Of a stretch of 64,000 nt of DNA, positions 17,965 to 27,505 are shown piece after piece (positions within the stretch are counted from its first letter, which is position 1; each line of letters starts with the position of its first letter). Source of the stretch: Austwickia sp. TVS 96-490-7B (lineage in GTDB: Bacteria > Actinomycetota > Actinomycetes > Actinomycetales > Dermatophilaceae). Below the pieces are notes generated by a model. It saw only the letters and a list, made by a program, of their open reading frames with translations. It made no database searches and was not told where the DNA came from. A program made the translations under genes and the position numbers. The DNA lies in the NCBI RefSeq assembly GCF_019331795.1, contig NZ_JAHPZL010000008.1, positions 613,104 through 677,103 of the forward strand, given 5' to 3'.

Positions 17965-20571
17965 ATGTTCGCCTGGACCTCGCACGGGACCGAGCTGAAA
18001 CGCTTCGCCCGTCAACCCATCACCCGCGCCGCCGTCGCCGTGATGCTGCTCATTCCTTTGTTGTACGGCGCCATGTACGTCTGGGCCTTCTGGGACCCGA
18101 CATCCAGCATGGACCGTCTCCCTGTCGCGCTGATCAACGACGACGTCCCCACCACCGTCGACGGTGAACGCCTCGCCGCAGGCGAGAAAACCACCAACAC
18201 TCTGCTGGAACGCAAACCCTTCCAATGGCACCAGACCAGCCAGAACGAAGCACGCGACGGCATCGACTCCGGGAAGTACTACTTCGCAGTTCGCATCCCC
18301 TCGACGTACTCCAGTGACATTGCCTCGCTGAAGAGCGATAAGCCGCGCACCGCGCACCTTGACGTCACCTATGACGACACCAACTCCTTCCTGGCCAGCA
18401 CCCTGGGTCGCTCCGCGATGACTCAGATCAAGGAAGCCATCAACGAAGTCAGCGGCACCGAAGCCGTCGACAAGGTCCTCGTGGGACTAGGCAAAACCCG
18501 AGACGGCATGGGAAACGCCTCCGATGGCGCGTTCCGACTCAACGAGGCCCTCGGCAAAATCGAACAGGGCACAGACAAGCTCAACGTCTCCAGCGGGCAG
18601 CTACGTGATGGCGCAGCCAAACTCGCCGAAGCCAATGGCAAGATCTCGGACGGTCTAAAAACCGTCGACGGCAAGGTCAAGCCGCTCCCCGGCCAAATCA
18701 ACCAGCTGAGCGGCGGAACTGGTCAGCTCGTCAAAGGCCTCGACACCCTCAACGCCGGGATGCCCAAACTCGCCGACGGCAGCAAGGAACTAGCCGACAA
18801 AGCCACCCTCCTCAGCCAGAAACAAGCGCAGTACGTCGAAGGACTCAGCAAAGCTGGCGACGGCGCCAAAAAAATGCACGAAGGTTCCGCCAAGCTCTCA
18901 CAACTGGGCGACGCCACCAAGAAGCTCGACGCTGGCGCCCAAAAACTCGCCGCCGGTAGCACCACCCTGGCAGCAGGAGCCGACAAAGCCGCTGCTGGCG
19001 CCCAAAAACTCGCCGGGGCTACCGGTCCGCAGGGTGAGTTGTACACCGGTGCCACCAAAGTGAGCTCAGGAGCGAGCGAACTCTCCCAGAAGATGGCCGA
19101 GCTGAACACCGAACTCGCGCCCGGCGGCAAACTGCACGCCGCACTCAGCAGCCCGCTTCCCTTACACCGTCAGGCTGCGCTCGCCAAACTCCAAGAGGCT
19201 ATGCAAAAACTCACCGCTGGTACCGGCCAACTCAGCGCCGGAGCCACCGCGGTCAGTGAGGGCATTTACTCCACCTCCGGAAAACCATCTCTGAACGCCG
19301 GCCTGACCGCGTTGGCAGGACCAGAAGGACTGCAAGGACTCGTCGGTGGGGCCCACGCCCTCAACAACGGCCTCACCAGCACCAACCCCGCCTCCCCTGG
19401 CTTGGCTCCCGCATTGCACCAACTGGCTGGGTCAACCAACGACATGAGCGGTATCCAAGGTCTGATCAACGGTCTGGCCAGCCTCGATGAAGGCATGAAC
19501 AACCCCGACCCGACAAAGGGACTGGTCGCAGGCGGCAAAGCCCTCAGCCAAGCCAACGGGCAGCTAGCTGGCGGGGCCCAGAAGATCTCCGGCGGTGTCT
19601 CTACCGTCGCAGGTGGCGTCACCCAGCTCGACCAGGGCGCCCACCAGTTGCACGCCGGTGTGAACTCTGCCTCGCAGAAGGTCCCCGCTCTGGTTGACGC
19701 ATTGGGACAACTGGATTCCGGAGCGCAGCAAGCCGCTGCCGGGGCCGACAAGCTCCGTCAGGGCACGGCATTGCTCGCAGGGAAGACCCCCGAGCTGAAG
19801 TCCGGGGTTGGCAAGGCCAAAGATGGTTCGGGCGAACTGGCTTCGAAACTCGCCGACGGAAAGAATCAGATCCCCTCAGATCAGGACGACACTCGCCGCG
19901 CTCGCGCCGCTGCGATCAACAACCCGGTGAGCATGAGCACCGAAGACATCCACCGCGCGTCCAGCTGGGGTGAGGGCTTCTCCCCCTTCTTCATTGGCAT
20001 CGCCCTCTGGGTTGGCGCATTGATTACCTGGCTGCTGCTACGTCCGCTGCAGACTCGCGCGCTGATGACCTCCGTCAACGGCTTCCGGATGGCTTGGGGT
20101 GCGTTGAACTCTGCCTTGCTCCTGGCTGTCGGCCAGGTGTTCATCATGCTTGCAGTCATGCACTTCGCCATCGGTCTCGAGCCGAAGAACATGACGGCAA
20201 CTATCGCCTTCACCATGCTGTGCGCCTTCGCCTTCATGGCATTGCAGCAGGCCTTCCAGGTTGCTTTTGGCAGCGCGGTAGGCAAGGTCATTGCTATCGC
20301 GATGTTGATGGTCCAGTTGGCGTCTTCAGGTGGTACCTACCCGATTGAGACCACTCCGGAGTTCCTCCGCACGATCAACCCTTATCTCCCGATGAGTTAC
20401 CTCGTCAGCGGGCTGCGGGAAGCGATCACTGGTGGTCTCGGCGACCGTTTCTGGACGGCTACCCTATTTATGGGATCGGTCTTCGTAGTGTCTTTGATCG
20501 TCACATCCATTGCTTCGGCCCGTAAACGCATCTGGACGATGGGTCGGCTCCACCCGGCACTGAGCATCTGA
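17965..20571 (+). CDS. YhgE/Pip-family membrane protein with long periplasm-side repeat region
   Basis: About 868 residues. A first membrane helix (about 21-43, MLLIPLLYGAMYVWAFW) is followed by the conserved Pip/YhgE domain (LPVALINDDVPTTVDGE, GIDSGKYYFAVRIP). Residues of roughly 190-710 are a long repeat region built from units like GAxKLAxG and LxxGxxxL, predicted helical and rod-like. Five or six membrane helices close the protein. Relatives include the phage infection protein of Lactococcus and EsaA of type VII secretion. The ATG at 17965 has AAGGAT seven bases upstream. A transport or export role is likely, the substrate unknown. Confidence 0.88.
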   Translation: MFAWTSHGTELKRFARQPITRAAVAVMLLIPLLYGAMYVWAFWDPTSSMDRLPVALINDDVPTTVDGERLAAGEKTTNTLLERKPFQWHQTSQNEARDGIDSGKYYFAVRIPSTYSSDIASLKSDKPRTAHLDVTYDDTNSFLASTLGRSAMTQIKEAINEVSGTEAVDKVLVGLGKTRDGMGNASDGAFRLNEALGKIEQGTDKLNVSSGQLRDGAAKLAEANGKISDGLKTVDGKVKPLPGQINQLSGGTGQLVKGLDTLNAGMPKLADGSKELADKATLLSQKQAQYVEGLSKAGDGAKKMHEGSAKLSQLGDATKKLDAGAQKLAAGSTTLAAGADKAAAGAQKLAGATGPQGELYTGATKVSSGASELSQKMAELNTELAPGGKLHAALSSPLPLHRQAALAKLQEAMQKLTAGTGQLSAGATAVSEGIYSTSGKPSLNAGLTALAGPEGLQGLVGGAHALNNGLTSTNPASPGLAPALHQLAGSTNDMSGIQGLINGLASLDEGMNNPDPTKGLVAGGKALSQANGQLAGGAQKISGGVSTVAGGVTQLDQGAHQLHAGVNSASQKVPALVDALGQLDSGAQQAAAGADKLRQGTALLAGKTPELKSGVGKAKDGSGELASKLADGKNQIPSDQDDTRRARAAAINNPVSMSTEDIHRASSWGEGFSPFFIGIALWVGALITWLLLRPLQTRALMTSVNGFRMAWGALNSALLLAVGQVFIMLAVMHFAIGLEPKNMTATIAFTMLCAFAFMALQQAFQVAFGSAVGKVIAIAMLMVQLASSGGTYPIETTPEFLRTINPYLPMSYLVSGLREAITGGLGDRFWTATLFMGSVFVVSLIVTSIASARKRIWTMGRLHPALSI

Positions 20572-20653
20572 GATGACGACGACGGCGGACGCTGCGTCCC
20601 CTCACCAACCAGGACCGGTCGTAAAGCATCCCCACCGTGCAGAGAGGACCAGC

Positions 20654-21259
20654 ATGAATGCGGCCAGGACCAAAGGCCTGGACGGGCGCAGCGCCCGCCG
20701 CCATGACACCAAGCTGTTGATCTTGGGGGCGGCGACGGAACTCTTTGCCCTCCGGGGTGTGACAGCGACTTCCATGGACGACATCGCTGAGCACGCCGGA
20801 ATCGCCAAGGGAAGCCTTTATTACAATTTCTCTTCCAAGTCCGGCCTGGTTGAGGCATTGATGGCGCAATCAGTATCGACCTTGAGAGCCTCCATCGACT
20901 CCGCTATGGAGGGCCTGACAGGTCGCGCAGCTCGTCAAGCTGTGATCGCTGCGGTCCTCGCGGAAATGCAGCGCAACCCCAATGCAGCTCGGCTGATGGC
21001 GGCAGAGGTCTTCCGGACCGATCGTGACTGGCGCACCACGACTCAGGCCTGGCGGGAAGTGATGATGACGCCCTTGGCTGCGGGCTTGATGGCCGACGAT
21101 CCCGCCATGACGGTCGATACGGCGGCAGTGCGAGCTGCGGCAATAGTCGGGGCGACTTTGATGGCGGGATTGGAGTGGATGATGTTCCGGCCGGAGCTTC
21201 CGTACAAGGACGTGCTGGCTGCGGCGCTCACTGCAATTGATCTGACCTGTCCGCAGTGA
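20654..21259 (+). CDS. TetR-family transcriptional regulator
   Basis: 201 residues. The helix-turn-helix is in the N-terminal third: ATELFALRGVTATSMDDIAEHAG then IAKGSLYYNFSSKSGLVEAL, the classical TetR recognition region. The C-terminal ligand domain is not assignable. The ATG at 20654 follows GAGAGG; an in-frame ATG at 20573 touches the previous stop but has no ribosome binding site. As last gene of the operon it most likely represses the palindromic promoter at 16945-16989 until a ligand appears. Confidence 0.92.
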   Translation: MNAARTKGLDGRSARRHDTKLLILGAATELFALRGVTATSMDDIAEHAGIAKGSLYYNFSSKSGLVEALMAQSVSTLRASIDSAMEGLTGRAARQAVIAAVLAEMQRNPNAARLMAAEVFRTDRDWRTTTQAWREVMMTPLAAGLMADDPAMTVDTAAVRAAAIVGATLMAGLEWMMFRPELPYKDVLAAALTAIDLTCPQ

Positions 21260-21288
21260 CCTTCATCTGACAACAGACCGCACATCTC

Positions 21289-21342
21289 GGCATGACGGTG
21301 GCCGGTCACCTCCTTGAAGAGGTGACCGGCCACCGTCATGCC
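21289..21342. terminator. 24-bp perfect bidirectional hairpin
   Basis: Arms 21289-21312 and 21319-21342 are perfect complements across 24 bases with a 6-base loop. It lies between the convergent tetR and ettA genes and can serve both. No U-tract. Confidence 0.88.
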
Positions 21343-21375
21343 TAGGACCCGCTACTCAGAGCAGGCCTGACGGGA

Positions 21376-23058
21376 TTAGTCGCGGGTCAGTTTGCGGTAG
21401 GTGATGCGGTGGGGTCGTGCCGCGTCCACCCCGAGCCGTTCGACTTTGTTCTTCTCGTACGACTCGAAGTTGCCTTCGTACCAGTACCACTTCCACGGCT
21501 CGTCGTCAGTGCCCTCATACGCCAAGATGTGCGTGGCCACCCGGTCGAGGAACCACCGGTCGTGGCTGATCACCACAGCGCACCCGGGGAAGTCGAGCAG
21601 TGCATTCTCCAACGAACCGAGGGTTTCCACGTCCAGGTCGTTGGTCGGTTCGTCGAGCAGCAACAGGTTGCCGCCTTGCTTCAACGTCAACGCGAGATTC
21701 AGCCGGTTACGTTCACCGCCGGAAAGCACCCCAGCTGGTTTTTGCTGGTCCGGGCCCTTGAAACCGAATTGGCTGACATAAGCCCGCGACGGAATTTCGA
21801 CCTTTCCCACCTGGATGTAATCCAGACCGTCGGAAACGACTTCCCACAGGGTCTTCGCGGGGTCAAGGCCAGCGCGTGTCTGGTCGACGTAACTGATATC
21901 GACGGTCTCCCCCACTCGCACTGAGCCGGAGTCTGGCTCTTCCAAGCCCACAATCGTCTTAAATAGTGTGGTCTTGCCGACGCCGTTGGGTCCGATCACG
22001 CCGACGATACCGTTGCGCGGCAACGTAAACGACAGGTCCTTGATGAGGACCCGGTCATCGAACCCCTTCGTCAGGTTATTGACCTCAATGACCGTAGAGC
22101 CCAGACGCGGACCTGGTGGGATCTGAATCTCTTCGAAGTCCAACTTGCGGGTGCGTTCGGCTTCGGCAGCCATCTCCTCGTAACGGGCCAGACGCGCTTT
22201 GCTCTTAGCCTGACGTCCCTTGGCGTTGGAGCGCACCCATTCCAGCTCGCTCTTGAGTCGCTTCGCGAGTTTGGCGTCTTTCTTGCCCTGGATCTGCAGT
22301 CGCTCCTGCTTCTTCTCCAGGTAGGTCGAATAGTTGCCCTCGTACGGGAAGAGACGTCCCCGGTCGACCTCGGCAATCCAGCCAGCCACGTTATCCAGGA
22401 AATACCGGTCGTGGGTGACCGCAATGACCGCGCCGTGGTAGGCCGCGAGATGCTGTTCCAACCACTGCACGCTTTCTGCATCCAGGTGGTTGGTGGGCTC
22501 GTCGAGGAGGAGCAGATCAGGTTTAGAGAGGAGCAGTTTGCACAGCGCCACTCGGCGCCGTTCTCCACCGGAGAGCACGGTGACATCGGCGTCAGGCGGC
22601 GGGCACTGCAATGCGTCCATTGCTTGCTCGAGCTGGGAGTCCAGGTCCCACGCGTCGGCGTGGTCGATTTCTTCCTGGAGCTTGCCCATCTCCGTCATGA
22701 GCGCGTCGAAATCCGCGTCTGGTTCGCCCATCTCCACCGAGATCTGGTTGTAACGCTCGACTTTGGTGAGGATCTCCCCCATGCCCTCCTTGACGTTGCC
22801 GAGGACATCTTTCTCCTCGTTCAACGGGGGCTCCTGCAACAGGATCCCCACGGAGTATCCGGGACTGAGCCGCGCCTCGCCGTTACTGGGCTGGTCCAGC
22901 CCAGCCATAATTTTGAGGATCGTCGACTTGCCCGCACCGTTCGGGCCGACCATACCGATCTTGGCACCGGGGAAGAACGACATCGTCACGTCGTCCAGGA
23001 TCAGCTTGTCCCCGACAGCCTTGCGGGCCTTGGTCATGGTGTAGATAAACTCCGCCAT
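21376..23058 (-). CDS. ettA: ABC-F translational throttle ATPase EttA
   Basis: 560 residues, the usual length. EttA binds the ribosomal E site and gates the first elongation step according to energy state. Both nucleotide-binding domains are intact: GPNGAGKST and LSGGERRR with LLLLDEPTNHLD in the first, GPNGVGKTT and LSGGERNR with LLLLDEPTNDLD in the second. The charged linker between them (KKQERLQIQGKKDAKLAKRL) is the ABC-F signature region. The N-terminus MAEFIYTMTKARKAVGDKLIL matches EttA well. The ATG at 23058 is chosen over an upstream extension to 23160. It lies downstream of ssb on the same strand. Confidence 0.96.
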   Translation of the reverse strand: MAEFIYTMTKARKAVGDKLILDDVTMSFFPGAKIGMVGPNGAGKSTILKIMAGLDQPSNGEARLSPGYSVGILLQEPPLNEEKDVLGNVKEGMGEILTKVERYNQISVEMGEPDADFDALMTEMGKLQEEIDHADAWDLDSQLEQAMDALQCPPPDADVTVLSGGERRRVALCKLLLSKPDLLLLDEPTNHLDAESVQWLEQHLAAYHGAVIAVTHDRYFLDNVAGWIAEVDRGRLFPYEGNYSTYLEKKQERLQIQGKKDAKLAKRLKSELEWVRSNAKGRQAKSKARLARYEEMAAEAERTRKLDFEEIQIPPGPRLGSTVIEVNNLTKGFDDRVLIKDLSFTLPRNGIVGVIGPNGVGKTTLFKTIVGLEEPDSGSVRVGETVDISYVDQTRAGLDPAKTLWEVVSDGLDYIQVGKVEIPSRAYVSQFGFKGPDQQKPAGVLSGGERNRLNLALTLKQGGNLLLLDEPTNDLDVETLGSLENALLDFPGCAVVISHDRWFLDRVATHILAYEGTDDEPWKWYWYEGNFESYEKNKVERLGVDAARPHRITYRKLTRD

Positions 23059-23111
23059 GCTGCTCAGGCTATCGGTCCGGAGGCAGCACCCCCGAATCGT
23101 CATCGACATCG

Positions 23112-23150
23112 ACGTCGGTGCCCGCCTACATCGGACGGGACCACCGACGT
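23112..23150 (-). terminator. Hairpin between ssb and ettA
   Basis: ACGTCGGTG (23112-23120) pairs with CACCGACGT (23142-23150), and inner CCCG/CGGG bases add to the stem. It lies 11 bases beyond the ssb stop and probably ends that transcript or attenuates into ettA. Confidence 0.6.
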
Positions 23151-23160
23151 CAGGTGTCAT

Positions 23161-23712
23161 TCAGCCCCGTACCGGTTCGTCCTCCGTCGCGGCGTACATC
23201 TCCTCGGTGAACGGCTCGTCCGGCTCTCCACCCAGGTAGTCCTCATCCATCGGCATGGACCGGTCATCTTCGGCGCCAACTGGACTGCCTTGCCAGGGTT
23301 CAGCGCTGTGGGCAGCTGGTGCTTGCGAGGGGAATGACCCGTGATCCTGCCCCGGACGGACCCGGGTGAACTGAGTCGTTCCTTTGGACAGGTCGTGACC
23401 GACCGACGTCGCATCGATCTCCACGCTGGTGCCGCTCTTGTCCTCAGTGCGCCACTGGTTGACGCGCAACCGGCCAGTGACCACCAGCGGCTGTCCTTTG
23501 CGGATGCTTTCGGCCATATTCACGGCCAGTTGACGGAAAGCCACGACCGTCACGAAGTTGGTGCCCACATCGACGTACCGTCCGCTGGCGGCGTCCTTAC
23601 GGCGTACCGTCGAAGCCATCCGCACCGTGACATAGGCGTCGCCGTGCCGCGTGGTGCGCTTGACCGGATCTTCGACAGCATTGCCCACCATAGTGACCTG
23701 AGTTTCGTTCAT
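23161..23712 (-). CDS. ssb: Single-stranded DNA-binding protein, paralogue without acidic tip
   Basis: 183 residues. The OB fold spans about the first 115 residues (TMVGNAVEDPVKRTT, YVTVRMASTVRRKD, FVTVVAFRQLAVNMAESIRKGQPLVVTGRL). A variable acidic tail follows but ends DEPVRG, not the DDDxPF-type tip through which replicative SSB recruits partners. This matches SsbB-type paralogues, for example the Streptomyces form linked to chromosome segregation. It is also not beside rpsF/rpsR, the usual place of the replicative gene. The ATG at 23712 has AAGG about nine bases upstream. Confidence 0.9.
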   Translation of the reverse strand: MNETQVTMVGNAVEDPVKRTTRHGDAYVTVRMASTVRRKDAASGRYVDVGTNFVTVVAFRQLAVNMAESIRKGQPLVVTGRLRVNQWRTEDKSGTSVEIDATSVGHDLSKGTTQFTRVRPGQDHGSFPSQAPAAHSAEPWQGSPVGAEDDRSMPMDEDYLGGEPDEPFTEEMYAATEDEPVRG

Positions 23713-23885
23713 CTCCCGGACCTTCCCTCTCCCAGTGCCGGGAGCTGGGCACCCGGCGGCGGGTCACGGTGACCCGTCGCGTCCCAGACTGCGCGGCCAC
23801 CCCTCGCCGAACCGGCCGCCGGCCAGAACGCTGTGGATGAGCTCGGAGTCCCTGGCAGGGTTGTGGACTACCTCGGGGTCGCCGT

Positions 23886-25574
23886 TCAGACCGAGCGGAC
23901 CAGCGCCAACTGCTCGCGGGTACGTCGATGCCGTTCCAGCACCTCAGTCACTGGCGACACCAGCTCGTCCTGGGCGACCTGCACCACGGCGGCCCGCAAC
24001 CGGGTGTGCGCCCGCTCCCGCCGGCGACGCGCCGCGAATCCCACTATGGGGCGCACGGCCAGCGTTAGCACTAATCCACCGGTCACTCCGACAGCCAGGA
24101 GCAGCCAATGGATCGGCATAGAGCTCACCTCAGGTGCCTCTGGGGTGGGGATGCCGAAGATCCCACACACGGCGAGGAGCGCAAACCAGGCGGCGCCGGC
24201 CACGACCGCGAGCGCGAACAGCCATTGACAGGTCGCGACCAGATACCACCACAAAGGCGTGCGTTCGGTGAGTGGGGTGACGGTGACGGCGTCGTCGAGC
24301 GCTCGGGCGAGGCGGTGTTCGTCAGGGGTAGCGGCGTCATGCACGGCTTGGGCCCAGCGGCCAGGGAGTCCGTGGGCGGCCCGGGCTCCGAATGATCGAG
24401 TGGCTCGGTCCACGGCCGCCCGAGCGGTGGGGCTGGGACAGGGTGGGGTCCGTTGTGCCAGCAGGTGGGCCACGTCTTCGCCGGCTTCGCCCTTGGTGTC
24501 TCGGGTAAGGCGGGTCAATGGGTCACGGCCGAGCCTGTTGGTCCAGGCCAGGAACGGCCATGAGGTCAGGGCGGCGGCTCGCCTGCGGTAGTCGGCGGCG
24601 ACGCTGTCGACGAGGACGGGGATCCCCGCCGTACGGCAGAGGGTGTCTACGAGGTCGTCATCAAGGGTGATGTCGATGCCTGGTTCGTTGGCGCCGACGT
24701 GTGGCGCCAAGGTGTCGGCTTGGCGTTGGAGGTCGGCGACGAGTCGGGCGCGGGCGGCGGTAGCGGCGTGGGTGGCGCCGTACAGGGCGTCGCGGAGTTC
24801 TCCGACGCCTTGACCGGTGCGGGTGGAGGTGACGAGCACTTCCGCGGAAGTTAATCCGTCGTCGGTGAGGAGGTGGCGGAGATCTTCCCGGCAGGCGTGA
24901 ACTTCCGCAGGAGCGACCCGGTCGGCTTGGTTGAGGACGACGAGGGTGACGGCTTGGTGGCGATCTGCGGCGCGGAGGTAGGTGTCGTGCCACAACGCAT
25001 CGGCGTATTTCTGGGGGTCGGCGACCCAGACGAAGACATCTGTGAGTTCGAGGACGCGGTCGGCGTCTTCGCGGTGTTCGGCGACGAATGAGTCGATGTC
25101 GGGGAGGTCCAGCAGGACGAGGCCGGTGGGGTCGATTGTCCCGGTGGAGGTGGCAGCGTGGTCGGCGGAGGCTCCGGGGGACGGTGATGAGGTGGTGGTG
25201 GGCACACGGTGCCGTACGGCGGCGCCGACCCAGTCGAGCAGACTGTCTGGCGCGTCGTGTCCCCAGATGGCAGCAGTGACTCGACTTGTGGTGGGCCGTA
25301 GCGCCCCCACTTGGGAGACGGTCTGTCCGGCGAGGGCGTTGAAGAGGGAGGACTTGCCTGTGCCGGTGGCTCCGGCGAGGGAGACGACGGTGTGGTCTCC
25401 GGATAGAGATAGTCGTTCGGAAGCTTTGCGCAAGGCTCGTTCGGCGTCGGCGACGTGGACGGCTGGGAGCTGGTCTCCGCCTGCGTCGAGGGCACTGGTG
25501 AGTCCGGCGACCGCGGTCCGCAGCCCAGCTGCGGGGTCGACTGGTGTCTGGGCGTGTCGTTCGCGTCGTCTCAT
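23886..25574 (-). CDS. Dynamin-like membrane GTPase, second of a pair
   Basis: 562 residues. G1/Walker A is GATGTGKSS (about 68-76), G3 is LLDLPDID (about 153-160) and G4 is LVVLNQADR with NQAD in place of NKxD. A helical middle section follows. Two membrane helices near 435-468 and 481-508 then a basic, helical C-terminus complete it. The layout fits bacterial dynamin-like proteins and YfjP-type GTPases, which remodel or guard membranes. The ATG overlaps the stop of the preceding GTPase (ATGA), so they are made together. It is often mislabelled as ABC transporter because of the P-loop. Confidence 0.83.
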   Translation of the reverse strand: MRRRERHAQTPVDPAAGLRTAVAGLTSALDAGGDQLPAVHVADAERALRKASERLSLSGDHTVVSLAGATGTGKSSLFNALAGQTVSQVGALRPTTSRVTAAIWGHDAPDSLLDWVGAAVRHRVPTTTSSPSPGASADHAATSTGTIDPTGLVLLDLPDIDSFVAEHREDADRVLELTDVFVWVADPQKYADALWHDTYLRAADRHQAVTLVVLNQADRVAPAEVHACREDLRHLLTDDGLTSAEVLVTSTRTGQGVGELRDALYGATHAATAARARLVADLQRQADTLAPHVGANEPGIDITLDDDLVDTLCRTAGIPVLVDSVAADYRRRAAALTSWPFLAWTNRLGRDPLTRLTRDTKGEAGEDVAHLLAQRTPPCPSPTARAAVDRATRSFGARAAHGLPGRWAQAVHDAATPDEHRLARALDDAVTVTPLTERTPLWWYLVATCQWLFALAVVAGAAWFALLAVCGIFGIPTPEAPEVSSMPIHWLLLAVGVTGGLVLTLAVRPIVGFAARRRRERAHTRLRAAVVQVAQDELVSPVTEVLERHRRTREQLALVRSV

Positions 25575-27466
25575 CGTTGAGCCTTCACAGCTGCGGCCGC
25601 CTTCAGGAGCCTTTCGGGTGTGTCGGTTGCGAGGTCGATGGTGGTCAACGCTGCCAGGATGCGGTCCTGCTCGCGCGCGTAGAGGGCGCTGACCCGCTCC
25701 AGGAGCCGTTGGTGGGCTTCCGTGGTGAGCTCTCGGACCGCTTGATCACCGAAGATCGCCTCCAAGATCTTCTGGGCGAGGAGGGCGCTGCCCCCAGCGA
25801 TACCCAGTTCAGCGCCAGATACCCCAACGGTGTGGCTGAACACCGCCAACATCAGGACGACTCCGACACCGTTGACCCCGAAGGATAGGACCCGTGCCGT
25901 CGTACGGCGGTCCTTGCCTTCAGCCCGGACCAAATCCAGAATATCGGTCCGCCATTGCTGGATCAGCTCGGTGACGTGGGCAGGAAGGTCTGCGGGCAAC
26001 CGGTCGAGGTCTGGGTGGTCGGTGACGATGTCTTCTCCACCGGGGACGCTCGACCAACGGCGACTGACTTGCAGTGCTGCCGCTTCGGCATGGGCGAGGA
26101 TCAACTGGTGCAATCCCTCCTGCAAAGCCACTCCTAGCTCAGCGGTGGGAGCTGGCCTCCCACCTAGAGCCGTGGTCACCCGGTCTCGTAGCCGCCCGAC
26201 AGCTGCTTCGAACGATCGCACCAGGTCTCCAGCGCCGACGTACTCCTGCCACCGGGCCAGCACCTCACCGCGCAGCAAGGATCCATCGGCAGCTTCTTCC
26301 TGGACCCGTCGGGTCGCTTCGCCGTAACTGGACTGCACAATCGCCTGTAATTGCTCGACCGTTTGCACCTGCGCGGATGACGCGTCGGCGAGGGCATGCA
26401 CGTGGACATCAAGTGCGTCCAGCGCGCCAGACAAGGTACGTCGTACGACGACATTTTTGGCGCGGGAATCGGTGGCGAGAGTGGTCAGCCAGTCACGCAA
26501 CGGCTCTAGCTGTCGTTCTGGGAGCATCCCGCCCTCACCGAGCGGGGATTCGGTGAGGCTGAAGATCGGCACCGACCGTAATCCTTCGGTGGCGAGCATC
26601 CCGCTGAGATGGTCACGCACCGCCACCAAGGCCTCAGCAGGCACCCGGTCGAGCACGATGGCCACGGAGGTGCCCCGTTCGGCTGCCTGGTGGAGGAACG
26701 ACCACGGGACGGCGTCGGCGTACCGAGACGCCGAGGTGACAAAAAGCCACAGGTCAGCGGCCGAGAGAAGTTGACGGGCCAGATCACGGTTGGATTCGAC
26801 CACGGAGTCAATGTCTGGCGCGTCAATCAACGCCACTCCTTGTGGCAGAGCATCCGCAGCAACCAACCGGATTGACGAGGGATCTTGATGGTCGGGGTCA
26901 CCAGTGCGGTCCCGGGTCAGGCCGGGCAGAATTCGGCTGCCCACAAACCAAAAGGCCTCTTCGGGATGGTGCACCAGCACCGGCGCACGGGTGGTGGGGC
27001 GCAACACTCCGGCGCGGCTGACCAGGCTACAAGCCAGGCTGTTGACCAAGGTTGATTTGCCCGAACCGGTGGATCCGCCGACCACAGCCAGCACCGGAGC
27101 ATCCACATGCGTCAGGCGAGGCACCAGATAGTCGTCGAGTTGGGCACGGACGGCCGCGAGCTCACGGCGCGCGTGAGTCGCTCCGTCGATGTGCAAAGGA
27201 AGCTGCACCCGATTGATCTCGGCGCGCAAGGCACGCACGGCAGCGACCAGAGCGTCCGTGGTCACCGTGTGGGTCACGGGCTCATCGTGTCCGCTCGGCC
27301 GAGCTTTTCCAACGTGCCGCGCCGAGGGCGCCGCGAGGGTGACCGTCGCACCAGTCACCGGCTCTGCTGGCGCTTCCGGTGGCGTCGACGTCCGACGCGG
27401 GCGGAAGAATCCACGACCGGGAAATCTCACGTCACACCCCCACAGGCCGATCGGACGACCGTCCAT
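25571..27466 (-). CDS. Dynamin-like membrane GTPase, first of a pair
   Basis: Up to 631 residues. G1 is GGSTGSGKST (about 130-139), G3 is LIDAPDID and the G4 region reads IVLDRVP, which lacks the standard NKxD. A long helical stretch precedes a hydrophobic hairpin (SFGVNGVGVVLMLAVFSHTVG, then GIAGGSALLAQKILEAIFG) near residue 540-580, resembling dynamin paddle or membrane segments. The first 60 residues are low complexity. GTG 27430, preceded by GGGGG, may be the true start. Paired dynamins occur in actinomycetes (DynA/DynB of Streptomyces, IniA/IniC of mycobacteria); which of these is closest cannot be told here. Confidence 0.82.
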   Translation of the reverse strand: MDGRPIGLWGCDVRFPGRGFFRPRRTSTPPEAPAEPVTGATVTLAAPSARHVGKARPSGHDEPVTHTVTTDALVAAVRALRAEINRVQLPLHIDGATHARRELAAVRAQLDDYLVPRLTHVDAPVLAVVGGSTGSGKSTLVNSLACSLVSRAGVLRPTTRAPVLVHHPEEAFWFVGSRILPGLTRDRTGDPDHQDPSSIRLVAADALPQGVALIDAPDIDSVVESNRDLARQLLSAADLWLFVTSASRYADAVPWSFLHQAAERGTSVAIVLDRVPAEALVAVRDHLSGMLATEGLRSVPIFSLTESPLGEGGMLPERQLEPLRDWLTTLATDSRAKNVVVRRTLSGALDALDVHVHALADASSAQVQTVEQLQAIVQSSYGEATRRVQEEAADGSLLRGEVLARWQEYVGAGDLVRSFEAAVGRLRDRVTTALGGRPAPTAELGVALQEGLHQLILAHAEAAALQVSRRWSSVPGGEDIVTDHPDLDRLPADLPAHVTELIQQWRTDILDLVRAEGKDRRTTARVLSFGVNGVGVVLMLAVFSHTVGVSGAELGIAGGSALLAQKILEAIFGDQAVRELTTEAHQRLLERVSALYAREQDRILAALTTIDLATDTPERLLKAAAAVKAQR

Positions 27467-27505
27467 ACTCCGCTCGCTTGAGCGGTGGCGTCATCGGAGG
27501 TTTTC

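Noticed and set aside
18530-19870. Tandem DNA repeat in the YhgE-like gene as a mobile or hypervariable tract
   Set aside because: The repeat is at protein level (GAxKLAxG-type units) with diverged codons, typical of the family's rod region rather than a recent DNA repeat.
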